Virus record (IMG/VR): IMGVR_UViG_3300008108_000630
Location: 1 to 39,656 of that record
Direction: 5' to 3' (one strand)
DNA length: 39,656 nt
From: a virus
The notes below the pieces were generated by a model that worked only from the letters and a program-made list of their open reading frames with translations, was not told the DNA's origin and made no database searches. The translations under genes were made by a program, and so were the position numbers. Below are positions 29,487 to 39,356 of this stretch, in pieces; position 1 is the first letter of the stretch, and every line of letters begins with the position of its first letter.

Positions 29487-32400
29487 TTACTCTCCTAGTA
29501 ATCTACTAAATATGGACATATATGCTGTCAATGTATTTTCATTAAAGGTAGATAGATTTTTTATTTTACTTAGAGTTCCACTTTTTACCAAGTCTATAAC
29601 TTCTCTATCGCCACCAGTTAATTCAAATATTTCTTTTTGTTTTACATAACCATCATAAGCCTTAACCATTTGCCTTAAAACATCTTGGGTTTCAGGCCTA
29701 ATGTTTGAGAACTTAGGATCATCTAACATTTTAGATAGATCATCTAACGCTCTAACTCTTTCTACTGCTCTTTCTCTGCCCTTGCCTAGATATTCTTCTA
29801 GCATCGGGCGACCTGCCATATAAGTATCTTTCCAAGTGTTATATTGTTGGCGGAATATTTTTCTTATTTGAGGATCAGCAATATTAGACAGTGTTGCATC
29901 AAGTTTGTTTTTTCTTTCATAATATATCTCAGCATCTGCTGCCGCTTGTACTTGCACTAAATGATCTTCTACTCTTTTGTTCTCTCTAAGGCCCATAGTC
30001 TTCATAGTTCTATAAGCATCGTAGGAGAAAGCACCCTCATTAGGTATTAAGAAAGCAGCGCCCTCTTTATAGGTATTAAATAACTCTTGGTTATCTTCTA
30101 CGAATTTACCAGAATCTTCTGCTGACTGAAAGATAGCTACAGTTTTACGATCTGATTCAGACACTGTATATGGAACTTGGTTAGGATATAGTTCTACCCA
30201 TTTTGCCATTGCAATATCTTTATCAAAGTTATTCTTTTCGTATAACTTATACCATACTTCTTTCCAATTTGATTTACCAGAATCTTTAATCCATTCAGCC
30301 ATCTCTGATTTAAGTTCAGTTTGGACTGAAGCTGGCGCAAAGAAACCAAATGTAAATCTAAGAGCAAGGACAGATAAGGTAGCGTTCTTTAATCTCTCCC
30401 TATATGCTTCTCTTTCGGCAATAGAAGGTGCTATTAAGTTACCGCTTGCATCTAACTTTTTTGGTAAACCATTGCCAGATGCCTCTAAGTATGTAACTGC
30501 TTTACGATAAGCAGAGGCGTATTGGGAATCTCTGTCATCTTGACTCATTAGAGCAAGCCCTCTATTAACGTGTGCTGGCATTAACCTAGATAGGAATGGT
30601 TGATTTACTGCATACTTACCTAACACCATACCTGTTATGGTATCTACGTTTTGCTGTGAACCTTGGAAAGGTAATGAAATAAGATTACCTAATGTTGTTA
30701 CAGAAAGAGCCGCTAATGGTCCAGAGAATGTTGGAAGAATTGAATCTGGATTTAAAGATGGTGTTAACATCTTTACAGATCCACCAAATTGTACTGGAAA
30801 TGGAACCTTAAAGTCTTGTGGTATTCCCATTCCTGCTAATGCAGTCTGCATTATTCTGTATCCAGGAGCCATCATAGGATAAACAAAATAAGCATCACCG
30901 TTTTCATCTTTTTGAATAAATCCATTATGATCTATTCCATCAAATGTGGCTGCTGCTCTAGCAAATGCTTCTGGGTTGTACTTAGCAAGACGACCTAAAC
31001 GTCTGTAGAAATCTTCTTGAGCGCGATAGAATCTAGCCCAGTTTCGTACTGCGAATGAACCTTGAGATCTAATTAAAGGATTATCTACATAAGATAGAAC
31101 CTGCATAATAGCTCTTTCTTCTGCCGCTTTAGCTAACTCTGTCTTGGCTGCTTTTACACCAGCCTGATAATTAAGAGTTCCTTTTTGAGTACCTTTAGTC
31201 CACTCATCAATAAACTTTTGTTCAAATCCAGTACTTCGCATTTCTTTACGAATACGGATTGATTCATATAATGCCATAGGTTGACGAGAGATACGAGCAT
31301 TGGCAAGACCAAGCCATACCCAACCATTCTTCATTAGGTTGTAAGTACGTTGTGATTCTTCAACAACTGGTACAAGTTCTGGTCCAACATATTCTGCTGG
31401 TAGATCCTGAAGATCTATGCCTCTAACATCATCTAAGCTTAATTTACCAGAGATAGTGTAAGTATTTACACCTTTGCCTAAAGGAGCAGATGGATCATAC
31501 TCGCGAATCTTATCTAAAAGATTTTTGTTTATATCGCCATCGCCTCTTTTGGTAACTAATTCCTTGGCTCTAGTAAGAACTTCCCTAGCATATCTAATAT
31601 CATCTATATCAAGTTCACTTACAGCAGTTGCTTCGGACTTTAATTGCTTACCCCTTGAACTTTGTAACCAATTACGAAGAATCGTCATTACCTGATCATC
31701 AGGTAAATCTGCATTTGCTAAAGCAAGAGAACCTAATTCATCGTTACCGTAAAATCTAAGACGTAATAGATATCCAATTAATGATGCTTCGCTCTTATCG
31801 CTAGTAATTGCTCTAGTGCCAAAACCTGCTACATTTGCAGATGCTCTATACTGTTTAGTAGCAGTAGTTAAATCCAGTCTAAGTGGTCTAACGTCAACAC
31901 CTAAATCTTTAACTAACTGCAATACTGATTCATTATAAGTAGCACCGGTAGCAAAGTTCATACCACCTTCAGATACCTCTGCTAATAGGTTATCTATATT
32001 ACCGTAAATTATCTGTTCAGTTAGTATCTCTATAGATTCATCATCTATTACTTTAATACCAAACTGGCGTAGGAAAGTATCTATCTTACCCTTAGATAAA
32101 GATTCGGCTAGTATTTTTCTGGTTTGACCAGCAACTCCACCCTGGATCTTATCTTCTAGTTTTGCTATTTTAGATGTGATTTCCTCTGACTTCTTAGTAT
32201 CAAAGGTTAGAACATTCATACTGCCAAGTTCTTTTTTAAGTTGGAATAGTTCTTCTCTATTATTAATTATATCTAAGTCAATTGCTTTTATTCTAGCAGC
32301 GTTTACTTCTGCTTCTTTTTTATTAATAAATCGCATCATTACGCCAAGTGGATTAGCAGCAAAGGCTTCTAATTTGTCTAATCCTTTAACTGATTGCAAG

Positions 32401-34361
32401 GCTGTGTTTAATCTAGTAGCAGTATATCTTTGCTTTGCAAGTCCCCAAGGGCTTGTACCCATAGCCAGAGATACCATTAAATCTTCTCCAGCATTACGGA
32501 TTGCATAACGAGGACCAGCTAGAGTTAAGAATGACCAACCATTGGTCATAGTTTCTACCCATTTACTATTAGCTGTGCCTAGTACAAATTTAGCAATAGT
32601 GCTTTTGCCTGCTAAGATATCTAAATCTACAAGGCTTGGTGCAGAAACAGTGGTATTCATTTCGCTAGGTAATAACGCTTTTTTAGATAATTCACCATCA
32701 CCTAAACCGTGCCGAACATTACCTTTGTTAGCGTACATTCTAGATACAGTATTTCCAGTATCTGTTAAATCTAAACCTCTTGCATTATTAGTTTGTTTTA
32801 ACAAGCCTTGATAAATACTCATTTTCTTAGCCACAGAATCTGTGCCAGCATACAATTCTTTCATTAATGTTGCAAAATTTGTGGGTGCAAATATTGCTGC
32901 GAGTCGGTATATTTGATCAGGAGCATCTTTTGCAAGAAGATCAAATTCCTCATTTTTAAACATTGGTACTGGAGTTAATGATCTTTTAATCTTATCTAAG
33001 CCAGTTGCTATTTGAAGAGAACTAAATCTAGCAGAGCCTTTTACCCGAACACCGTCTAGTGCTTCTTTTAATTTACCTGGTTCTAATTTAACAAGGTCGT
33101 CAAGTATACCGTCTGCGTTATCAGGAGAACCAAATACTGCATTTACCAAACTAGGTGATACTTTACTAATGTCAAATACTTTATTTGTTTCGGTAAGAAC
33201 TTTTCTTCTTAACTTACGAGCAGGGGTTAGACGAGGTAGAATAACTCTTTGACGAGCTATTGACCCTTCTGCTACAACTTTCATAACATCTCTGGTATTT
33301 TCAAACCAAGCCTTAGCAGTACTGGCGCTTGTAATTGGAGTTGGTCCTTTAATAAATTCATCTATTACAGAACGACCAAACTCTGGCAAAAGGACAGAAA
33401 GTTCTTTTCTTGCCTCTGCTGCTGCTTGAGGATTTACACCTTTAGACTCTATTAATTTTTTAAGAGGTACACCAGCTTGATCCCATAAAGCAATTGTTGA
33501 TGGTTGATCAAAGTATTTATCAAACTTTACACCCTTGCCACCAGCTTGTGCGGCAACTACTTGCACTGAATAATTATTTAAATCGTAAAGTTTTTTCGCT
33601 TTACTTAATACAATAAATGGATCAGTACGTAGACGAAATATTGCATCGCCAACTCCTGATACCATTTTATAAAAGAAGCCTTGTTCATACAAATCACCAG
33701 GAGTTACTACATCAATAATATTTGCTAGTTGACGACCAGGTGAGAATTTGGCAGCATTGACAGCATTTAACGCTTCATCAAATTCTTCTCTTGCTTCTCT
33801 GTCATTCTTTCCTGCATCATTTGTAGGATCTGCTATACGAAGATAATATTTTTCTTCTTCAGTAGCATTGTTTATTAGATCCGCTATATCAGCACCTTCA
33901 CTGATTTTTTGTGCAATCTTGACTTGAGCATCGCCATATTTTTTAGTGGCTGCTTCAATACGGCCTGTGTTATATACTTTCTCGCCATCTTTGCCTGCTT
34001 CATCCCAAGCAAAGCCAATTTGACCACGTTCTACTAATGGGATAGCAACAGCACGATAGGTTTGACTAACCCTATCTGCTAAAAAATTTAAACCTTTATA
34101 TGCTTGATAAAAAGTATAGTGATTAGCAGTACCAAGCCAGCCTTGTTTTGGCTTCTCTTCTTCAGTTTCATTGCCAAAATTTTGCACAAGGTTTTCTTGT
34201 TGTGCTTGTGGCAAAGATTTATATACTGCGTTAGCCGCTTCTGCTGGCATAGCAAGTAAGTTTTTATGTACAGTTAATGCTTTACTTAGGTTATCTATTC
34301 TTCTTTTATCTTGCTCTGATAACCCTGCCGCATATGCTGCTGCTTTTAAGCTCTCAGACAT
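29487..34361 (-). CDS. Very large putative internal/ejection protein, 1624 aa
   Basis: The longest gene. Mostly helical with several hydrophobic stretches (for example SLAMGTSPWGLAKQR and LSVLALRFTFGFFAPASVQ) and many charged helices. No catalytic motif is obvious. It lies between portal-linked genes and the scaffold/capsid, where a tape measure would not normally be. A giant internal protein ejected into the cell, like the cores of short-tailed phages, fits best. A tape-measure role is the alternative. TAATG at the start links it to the upstream gene. Confidence 0.5.
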   Translation of the reverse strand: MSESLKAAAYAAGLSEQDKRRIDNLSKALTVHKNLLAMPAEAANAVYKSLPQAQQENLVQNFGNETEEEKPKQGWLGTANHYTFYQAYKGLNFLADRVSQTYRAVAIPLVERGQIGFAWDEAGKDGEKVYNTGRIEAATKKYGDAQVKIAQKISEGADIADLINNATEEEKYYLRIADPTNDAGKNDREAREEFDEALNAVNAAKFSPGRQLANIIDVVTPGDLYEQGFFYKMVSGVGDAIFRLRTDPFIVLSKAKKLYDLNNYSVQVVAAQAGGKGVKFDKYFDQPSTIALWDQAGVPLKKLIESKGVNPQAAAEARKELSVLLPEFGRSVIDEFIKGPTPITSASTAKAWFENTRDVMKVVAEGSIARQRVILPRLTPARKLRRKVLTETNKVFDISKVSPSLVNAVFGSPDNADGILDDLVKLEPGKLKEALDGVRVKGSARFSSLQIATGLDKIKRSLTPVPMFKNEEFDLLAKDAPDQIYRLAAIFAPTNFATLMKELYAGTDSVAKKMSIYQGLLKQTNNARGLDLTDTGNTVSRMYANKGNVRHGLGDGELSKKALLPSEMNTTVSAPSLVDLDILAGKSTIAKFVLGTANSKWVETMTNGWSFLTLAGPRYAIRNAGEDLMVSLAMGTSPWGLAKQRYTATRLNTALQSVKGLDKLEAFAANPLGVMMRFINKKEAEVNAARIKAIDLDIINNREELFQLKKELGSMNVLTFDTKKSEEITSKIAKLEDKIQGGVAGQTRKILAESLSKGKIDTFLRQFGIKVIDDESIEILTEQIIYGNIDNLLAEVSEGGMNFATGATYNESVLQLVKDLGVDVRPLRLDLTTATKQYRASANVAGFGTRAITSDKSEASLIGYLLRLRFYGNDELGSLALANADLPDDQVMTILRNWLQSSRGKQLKSEATAVSELDIDDIRYAREVLTRAKELVTKRGDGDINKNLLDKIREYDPSAPLGKGVNTYTISGKLSLDDVRGIDLQDLPAEYVGPELVPVVEESQRTYNLMKNGWVWLGLANARISRQPMALYESIRIRKEMRSTGFEQKFIDEWTKGTQKGTLNYQAGVKAAKTELAKAAEERAIMQVLSYVDNPLIRSQGSFAVRNWARFYRAQEDFYRRLGRLAKYNPEAFARAAATFDGIDHNGFIQKDENGDAYFVYPMMAPGYRIMQTALAGMGIPQDFKVPFPVQFGGSVKMLTPSLNPDSILPTFSGPLAALSVTTLGNLISLPFQGSQQNVDTITGMVLGKYAVNQPFLSRLMPAHVNRGLALMSQDDRDSQYASAYRKAVTYLEASGNGLPKKLDASGNLIAPSIAEREAYRERLKNATLSVLALRFTFGFFAPASVQTELKSEMAEWIKDSGKSNWKEVWYKLYEKNNFDKDIAMAKWVELYPNQVPYTVSESDRKTVAIFQSAEDSGKFVEDNQELFNTYKEGAAFLIPNEGAFSYDAYRTMKTMGLRENKRVEDHLVQVQAAADAEIYYERKNKLDATLSNIADPQIRKIFRQQYNTWKDTYMAGRPMLEEYLGKGRERAVERVRALDDLSKMLDDPKFSNIRPETQDVLRQMVKAYDGYVKQKEIFELTGGDREVIDLVKSGTLSKIKNLSTFNENTLTAYMSIFSRLLGE

Positions 34362-34759
34362 TAATTACCTCTAGATAAAGCGTTCTGATAAAGATATTGG
34401 ATCTCACCGGTAGTGTCGTAAGGAATCATCTCTGCTAAAACATCTGATAATTTACGATTAGCAAACTGTGATTGCATCATAAGTGATGATGCGCCAGCGC
34501 CTTCTCCTATATCAACACCAGTAGTAATGGGTTCTTCTGGTCTTTGCGATGGTGCATATAGTGGTGTTACTGGAGTTAATGGATTAGATGGTCTTCCACC
34601 TACATCATCTGCTACACCACGAGTCTTTGACTTTGGCGCTGCTGTATTGAGTGCGGCAGTCTCGCCGCCTTCTCCGTATGATGTTGAACCTAAACTCATA
34701 TCTGTTCTTTTGGAGAATTTACCTGGGCCTGATGCGCCAGCTAATGGACCTCTTGCCAT
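34361..34759 (-). CDS. Hypothetical head-region protein, 132 aa
   Basis: Gly/Ala/Pro-rich, low-complexity first two thirds (GPLAGASGPGKFSKRTDMSL; NPLTPVTPLYAPSQRPEEP), then a helical end LMMQSQFANRKLSDVLAEMI. Overlaps its neighbours by one base at each end. Possibly a flexible virion linker or internal peptide. Confidence 0.5.
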   Translation of the reverse strand: MARGPLAGASGPGKFSKRTDMSLGSTSYGEGGETAALNTAAPKSKTRGVADDVGGRPSNPLTPVTPLYAPSQRPEEPITTGVDIGEGAGASSLMMQSQFANRKLSDVLAEMIPYDTTGEIQYLYQNALSRGN

Positions 34760-34968
34760 TATTCCTCCTTTAAAGTTTCTAAATCTTGCGAAAATTGTTG
34801 CCAGATTTTTTCTTCTTGGCTTTTCTGAGTTGAATTATAGATAGCTAATTGGTGCAGATCATCTGCAAGTGCTTCTATTACTGATGTTAAATTTAAAAAG
34901 AATCCCGATACTATTACTAGATAGTCAGACAGTCGTACTGGGCGATTAAGATTGTTATCGTTATTCAC
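34759..34968 (-). CDS. Small helical protein, 69 aa
   Basis: GTG start behind GGGAG. The N-terminal half has a hydrophobic helix (YLVIVSGFFLNLTSVIEAL), then a polar helix. Could be a small membrane-associated or coiled-coil virion component. No family recognised. Confidence 0.5.
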   Translation of the reverse strand: MNNDNNLNRPVRLSDYLVIVSGFFLNLTSVIEALADDLHQLAIYNSTQKSQEEKIWQQFSQDLETLKEE

Positions 34969-34992
34969 CCAGTACTCCCGTCTTTAAAATAA

Positions 34993-35124
34993 TTACGCTT
35001 TTGTTCCTTTGCGGCCTGCTGGTGTGTAGCCGAACTTAACTTCTCCACCTGCTGGCTTGGCTGTATCCATCTTACCTTGTACAGGCTTGACCTCTACAGA
35101 CTTTTGAAATGTTCCCTTTTTCAT
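34993..35124 (-). CDS. Basic mini-protein, 43 aa
   Basis: Strong ribosome-binding site AGGAGG eight bases before ATG 35124. Reads MKKGTFQKSVEVKPVQGKMD then GEVKFGYTPAGRKGTKA. It fills the gap between the portal and the 69 aa gene. Such basic mini-proteins are common beside portals; function unknown. Confidence 0.55.
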   Translation of the reverse strand: MKKGTFQKSVEVKPVQGKMDTAKPAGGEVKFGYTPAGRKGTKA

Positions 35125-35139
35125 TTTCACCTCCTTATT

Positions 35140-36894
35140 TTATGCTGCTCCGCCAATGGAGGCGAGTAGTTGTGCGATGTCAGGTCTAGGTCCAGCAGCA
35201 GGGGCCTCTCCGCTTTGTTGTTGTTCAGTTGGCTGCGAGGCAGGAACGGGGGCCGTTCCTACTGCTGGAATACTAGACTGTTCTGGAAGTGCCGGTGCTG
35301 TTGGTGCTACTGGCTGTGGTTCTGGTGCAAATGCTTTTTCTATAATAGTTTCTAATTGGAAACCTTTTTGTCTGCCTTGGATTACTTCGGCAATTCTCGT
35401 AATGATTTGAGATGGGTCTTGACCTTGGGCAGCAAGTGCGGGAATAGCTTGTGCATACTGAGCAACAGCAACCCTAAGAGAATCACGCATTTCTTCAATG
35501 TCAACTCTTTGTTCTTCTTGCGTAACATTTAACTCCATTGGTATTTCTCGGCGAACATAATCACGGGACACTAACTTATCGCTACGCATTTGTAGTAATG
35601 CAATGATGGCACGGTTAGGATCCATACCAGACATAATGCCGTAACGTACATCTACGCCATACTCGCCTTTAATATCACGAGATGGTGTGTACTTCATTGT
35701 ATAAGGTGTACCGTCATCGGTTCCCTTAATAGTCTTGGTCATATTACCAAAGACAATCTCATCTACTTCAAAGCAAAGTGAGGTTAACTCTTGGAATAAT
35801 CTAGCGAACTGTGCTTGTGCTGCTTTAACTTGTGTATCAAAGCCAGCTTGTAATGCTTGTACTCCACGACCTGTAACAACAGAGGCATCAATATTACCTG
35901 AACGAGATTCAGGGTAGCGAGAACCCAATCTTAACTCACGCTCTAGTACACCTGACTCTGTAAAGACTCCTGCTGGTAGTTCTAGTGGAACTCTACGAAT
36001 ACCTTGTGGATTAGCAGAACGCATAATCGCATCAGGTCCTAGTGCTAACTCTTGAACATCTTGTGGAATAGCGATAGGTGCTTGAATAGATTTTTCTGCT
36101 GCTTGGATCTGTAATACTGCAAAACGAGCACGGGCTAACTGAACAGATAGAACATCATCAAATTGTCCACGAGCTTCACCATCTAAGGATGAACGAAGTG
36201 CAACCCTTGCTAAACACTTACCGACTGGGTTAGGTGTATTAGATAGAACTAAGTTATTACGCTCTGGTATAAAAATTAAGTCTTGATCTTTATCGTGGTA
36301 TCTAACGATAGATAGGTAAGGGGAAGCGTAAGAATAAACTGTCTTGCCAACTATCTGATCGTAGAACTCAGGATATTGGGAAGCGATACTCTCAGCATCG
36401 GATGCAATAATCTGTGATATAGATAAGCAACGACCAAAGCGGTCTACCTCAGGGTATACACCAAAAGGATTTAATAAACGGATACGAGGATTGTTTGTCT
36501 CATAATCCATTTCAATCATTGCTGGCAATAGACCGTAGGTATTAAAGTAATCAGCACCGGTATACATTTGAATCTGTAGATCAGATGATGAAACATAATA
36601 GTTTGCAATACGAGTTCTAGTATCAGCAGCACGGCGTTGGGTATCAGATACCATATTGGTTGCTGCACAGTTAAAGGATGGCAGTGGTGCCATTACCTCT
36701 GCTAGATCACGGGCTGCTACATCTACAAAGTTTGCAACTAAAGGCTTTGGGTAATCCTCTGAGAACATAGCTGGATATACTTTTGATATATCACCTTGGC
36801 GCACAGAAAGAACATCGCGCATACGCTGGTCTCTAGCTGCATAGCGGTTCTTCAACCGATCTATCTTTGAGACTACCTCTTTAGTTGATAACAA
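35140..36894 (-). CDS. Portal protein, 584 aa
   Basis: Second recognised packaging gene after the terminase. N-terminal VYPAMFSEDYPKPLVANFVD, then DLAEVMAPLPSF and RIRLLNPFGVYPEVDRFGRC, are shared with actinophage portals. Long helices in the middle (VLSVQLARARFAVLQIQAAE) match the portal stem and clip. The last 80 residues are Pro/Gln/Ala rich (QPVAPTAPALPEQSSIPAVG) and probably disordered. It would form the dodecameric ring for DNA passage and tail attachment. Confidence 0.75.
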   Translation of the reverse strand: MLSTKEVVSKIDRLKNRYAARDQRMRDVLSVRQGDISKVYPAMFSEDYPKPLVANFVDVAARDLAEVMAPLPSFNCAATNMVSDTQRRAADTRTRIANYYVSSSDLQIQMYTGADYFNTYGLLPAMIEMDYETNNPRIRLLNPFGVYPEVDRFGRCLSISQIIASDAESIASQYPEFYDQIVGKTVYSYASPYLSIVRYHDKDQDLIFIPERNNLVLSNTPNPVGKCLARVALRSSLDGEARGQFDDVLSVQLARARFAVLQIQAAEKSIQAPIAIPQDVQELALGPDAIMRSANPQGIRRVPLELPAGVFTESGVLERELRLGSRYPESRSGNIDASVVTGRGVQALQAGFDTQVKAAQAQFARLFQELTSLCFEVDEIVFGNMTKTIKGTDDGTPYTMKYTPSRDIKGEYGVDVRYGIMSGMDPNRAIIALLQMRSDKLVSRDYVRREIPMELNVTQEEQRVDIEEMRDSLRVAVAQYAQAIPALAAQGQDPSQIITRIAEVIQGRQKGFQLETIIEKAFAPEPQPVAPTAPALPEQSSIPAVGTAPVPASQPTEQQQSGEAPAAGPRPDIAQLLASIGGAA

Positions 36895-37392
36895 TTATTT
36901 ACCTTTATTCTTAGATTTTTCTTGTTCTTTGCGAACTTGATATCCAGTAACAGCAGCAGCAGGAACTGCTAAAGATTGTTTTCTTTTCTTTTCTGCTCTT
37001 AATTTTGCCGCAGAAACCTGACCTGATTCTCCACGTCTAGGGTTTACGACCTTTTGAACTCTTGCTTTTGTTCCCGTTTTTGGTGAGCCAGATTTTTTAG
37101 CACCTGGTGTTTTTAAATTAATATTCATATTTTTACCTTGCGTACCTGTTGTAACCTTTACGTAAGGAGTTTTCTTAGCAATTGCCGTTCTTGCTGCTTT
37201 AGCAACAGAAGCACCTTTTGCTGCTGCGCCAATTCCTGGTGCTAATATAGATCCTACAGTTACACCTAAGTCAATTAAATTTTTTTGATTTTTTTTACTA
37301 GGAAAACTTACTTTTTTTCCAGCTCTATCTGCTAATTGTTTTTTTAATAAAGCAGATCCAGCTCTATAATCTACCGTTTTCTTTTGTGCCAT
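36895..37392 (-). CDS. Basic Lys/Ala-rich protein, 165 aa
   Basis: Between terminase and portal. Strongly basic with Lys-rich segments at both ends (KKVSFPSKKNQKNLIDLGV; EKKRKQSLAVPAAAVTGYQV) and one Gly/Ala hydrophobic region (VTVGSILAPGIGAAAKGASV). No domain recognised. A DNA-binding or internal virion peptide would fit, unproven. Confidence 0.6.
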   Translation of the reverse strand: MAQKKTVDYRAGSALLKKQLADRAGKKVSFPSKKNQKNLIDLGVTVGSILAPGIGAAAKGASVAKAARTAIAKKTPYVKVTTGTQGKNMNINLKTPGAKKSGSPKTGTKARVQKVVNPRRGESGQVSAAKLRAEKKRKQSLAVPAAAVTGYQVRKEQEKSKNKGK

Positions 37393-37401
37393 TTTAACTC
37401 C

Positions 37402-39264
37402 TTAGATGAATGTACGTTCCTTCTCAGCAAAGAGTTCGTCTAGGTTGACGACTGTTCTCTTGCTTTGTTCATACTTTGATAGGAATGGATTTTTAAGATG
37501 GTGTGTCTGGTACTTACCATAGTTGAGCATCTCTCTTGCTCTGATCTCACAGAACCAAAGAGCCATTACCATATCTGTCTTACCCTTAGTCGTAGGAGAC
37601 CAAGTAATTAACTGCTCTATTAGAGCCTTAATGTTTTCAGTTTGATCTGAAGGTAAATGTATTAGGTTATCCCTATGGTGCTTACCATCAAATTGCTTAG
37701 TACCAAATAAGGTAGCCATAGATGCAACACCGAAACCTGCATCCCATTTATTACTACCAGTATGGTGTTCTTTAAACTGTACACCTTTAGATGCTAAGTG
37801 CATCTTAATACCTTCATCTTGTGTTAAGAAAGATTGAAATGCGTTCTTCTCTACTATCCACTCACTAGGACCATACAAGGATGTCCAGTCAAATATTAAA
37901 TTTCTAATAGCAGCAGGGCTAGGCCTAGTAATCTTAATAGCATCTACGATATAGCGTTTGTTACTAGCTCTATCAATTGCATAACAGATAGCTGCTGTAT
38001 CTCCTACCATCGCAGGATCTAGTCCGCAGATAAAGGTAAAGCCATTTAAATCTCTTGGGTGTCCAGGATGACCTGCGGTTAATCTACCTGCCTTACGCAT
38101 ACCATCAATAGATCCACGAACACAGACTGGGTCAAAGGCCGCATCATCTGATATGTCTTGTTGCTGGTAAATCAAAGCCCAGGTGGAAGCATCCATAGAT
38201 TGGCGTTCGTTATATAGGTTACGCCCATTCCATCTTGGGTAAAGATTAGTTACTGGATCCTTCTCTTCTTCCTTCTGACCATCAAAGGGTTGATCTGATG
38301 CGGGCCATAAGGTTTCCCACTTATCGGGATCATCATCTACTGTAAGTAGAGCTGGCATTGCTAGGTAGGACCAAGGTACTAGGCCACCAGGATATCTATC
38401 GTTGTTGCGTAGTTCTTTATATAAATCAACTGAGGCAACACGGGTACCTATGATAATAAGTTTACCTGTGGGGTTAAGACGAGATCTAACATCTTGGGTT
38501 AACCACTTGATCTGTCGTTCAAAGTCATTAGCATTGGATAGAGTTACAGCATCATCTACTATAATCATATCTGCTCTTTTACCGTAGATCTGACCGCCAA
38601 TACCAACTGCTTCTATATTGGGATCCTTCTCACCAGATTCACGCAATTCATCACCGAAGGTAACGCGAGTTGCTTGCCAGGAGGCGCTCTTAGATTTAAA
38701 GCCAATACCGGCAGCGTAAGCTGACTGGAGGGCCTCATACTGTGGGTGGGTAAGTCTTTGCTTTATAGCGTATAAAAAGTCTGCGGCTAATCTTTGAGTC
38801 TGGGAAACTATTAAGACTCTAAAGTTTGGGTTCTTACAAACCTGCCAGGTGACGTAGTCAATTGTAATAGTCATTGACTTGGCGTGGTTGGGTGGAATGT
38901 TTAGAAGTATGCGGTTATTAGCTAATCCTTTTTCATACTTCATAGAGGGGTGCAACCAAGAGGGTTGCCCAACCTCAATCATATCTACTAAATTTTGTTG
39001 ATGGGGGAAGGTCTTATTATGTAAGAAGCGATCCCTGAACTGGGCGAAGGTAATCTCATTTACATCACCTAATGCGAAGTTCTTATCCCTTAGACCTAGG
39101 CGGGTTCTATCTACCTTGTCTGAGAATATCTTGTCTGTCCTGCGGTAGTACTCATAAGTCTTAATGGATTTACCGGCGGAGGCACAGGCTTGCTCTATTG
39201 TCATACCTTCTGCTACGGATGTAAGAATAATCCGCTTGCCGATATCTGCTGAGTTCTCAGCCAT
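37402..39264 (-). CDS. terL: Terminase large subunit, 620 aa
   Basis: The ATPase-nuclease motor that packages DNA into proheads. An N-terminal HTH-like segment GMTIEQACASAGKSIKTYEY (20-39) precedes the ATPase domain. Walker A-like NIPPNHAKSMT (122-132), Walker B ADMIIVDDAV (231-240) and motif III LIIIGTR (269-275) are visible. The nuclease half begins around FICGLDPAMVGDTAAICYA and contains further Asp/Glu residues. First gene of the late operon, with GGGGAG five bases before the ATG. No separate small subunit is seen; the HTH-containing N-terminus may replace it. Confidence 0.93.
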   Translation of the reverse strand: MAENSADIGKRIILTSVAEGMTIEQACASAGKSIKTYEYYRRTDKIFSDKVDRTRLGLRDKNFALGDVNEITFAQFRDRFLHNKTFPHQQNLVDMIEVGQPSWLHPSMKYEKGLANNRILLNIPPNHAKSMTITIDYVTWQVCKNPNFRVLIVSQTQRLAADFLYAIKQRLTHPQYEALQSAYAAGIGFKSKSASWQATRVTFGDELRESGEKDPNIEAVGIGGQIYGKRADMIIVDDAVTLSNANDFERQIKWLTQDVRSRLNPTGKLIIIGTRVASVDLYKELRNNDRYPGGLVPWSYLAMPALLTVDDDPDKWETLWPASDQPFDGQKEEEKDPVTNLYPRWNGRNLYNERQSMDASTWALIYQQQDISDDAAFDPVCVRGSIDGMRKAGRLTAGHPGHPRDLNGFTFICGLDPAMVGDTAAICYAIDRASNKRYIVDAIKITRPSPAAIRNLIFDWTSLYGPSEWIVEKNAFQSFLTQDEGIKMHLASKGVQFKEHHTGSNKWDAGFGVASMATLFGTKQFDGKHHRDNLIHLPSDQTENIKALIEQLITWSPTTKGKTDMVMALWFCEIRAREMLNYGKYQTHHLKNPFLSKYEQSKRTVVNLDELFAEKERTFI

Positions 39265-39274
39265 TTAACTCCCC

Positions 39275-39325
39275 TGTGGATAAACCTGTGGATAAGCGCC
39301 GAGAGTAAATTTTTTTAATTTTACT
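39275..39325 (-). other. Candidate replication origin: two DnaA boxes beside an AT-rich tract
   Basis: On the minus strand TTATCCACA occurs twice perfectly (plus-strand TGTGGATAA at 39275-39283 and 39287-39295), in the same orientation, 12 bases apart. Right next to them is an AT tract (39306-39323) with the inverted repeat AGTAAA/TTTACT. Perfect DnaA boxes plus an AT-rich unwinding tract are the standard ingredients of a bacterial origin. The phage has primase and helicase but no polymerase, so host DnaA initiation is plausible. The terminase ribosome-binding site begins beside the boxes. Confidence 0.55.
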
Positions 39326-39336
39326 AGGCCCAGAAT
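39298..39336 (-). promoter_or_regulatory. Composite regulatory element, copy B
   Basis: GCCG (39298-39301), 19 bases, then TTACTAGGCCCAGAAT (39321-39336). This matches copy A (11851-11889) in spacing and in 15 of 16 positions of the second box. Both copies lie upstream of the first gene of a minus-strand operon. A TATAAT (minus strand, 39337-39342) abuts this copy and could be the -10 of the late promoter, though no good -35 is seen. Confidence 0.55.
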
Positions 39337-39356
39337 ATTATACTGGAGATAATATT
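39334..39356. promoter_or_regulatory. Perfect 8+8 palindrome, possible operator
   Basis: AATATTAT, seven bases, ATAATATT. It sits between the composite element and the structured RNA region and contains a TATAAT on the minus strand and TATACT (39339-39344) on the plus strand. Symmetric AT-rich arms are typical of repressor operators; here it could control the two divergent transcripts. Confidence 0.45.
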
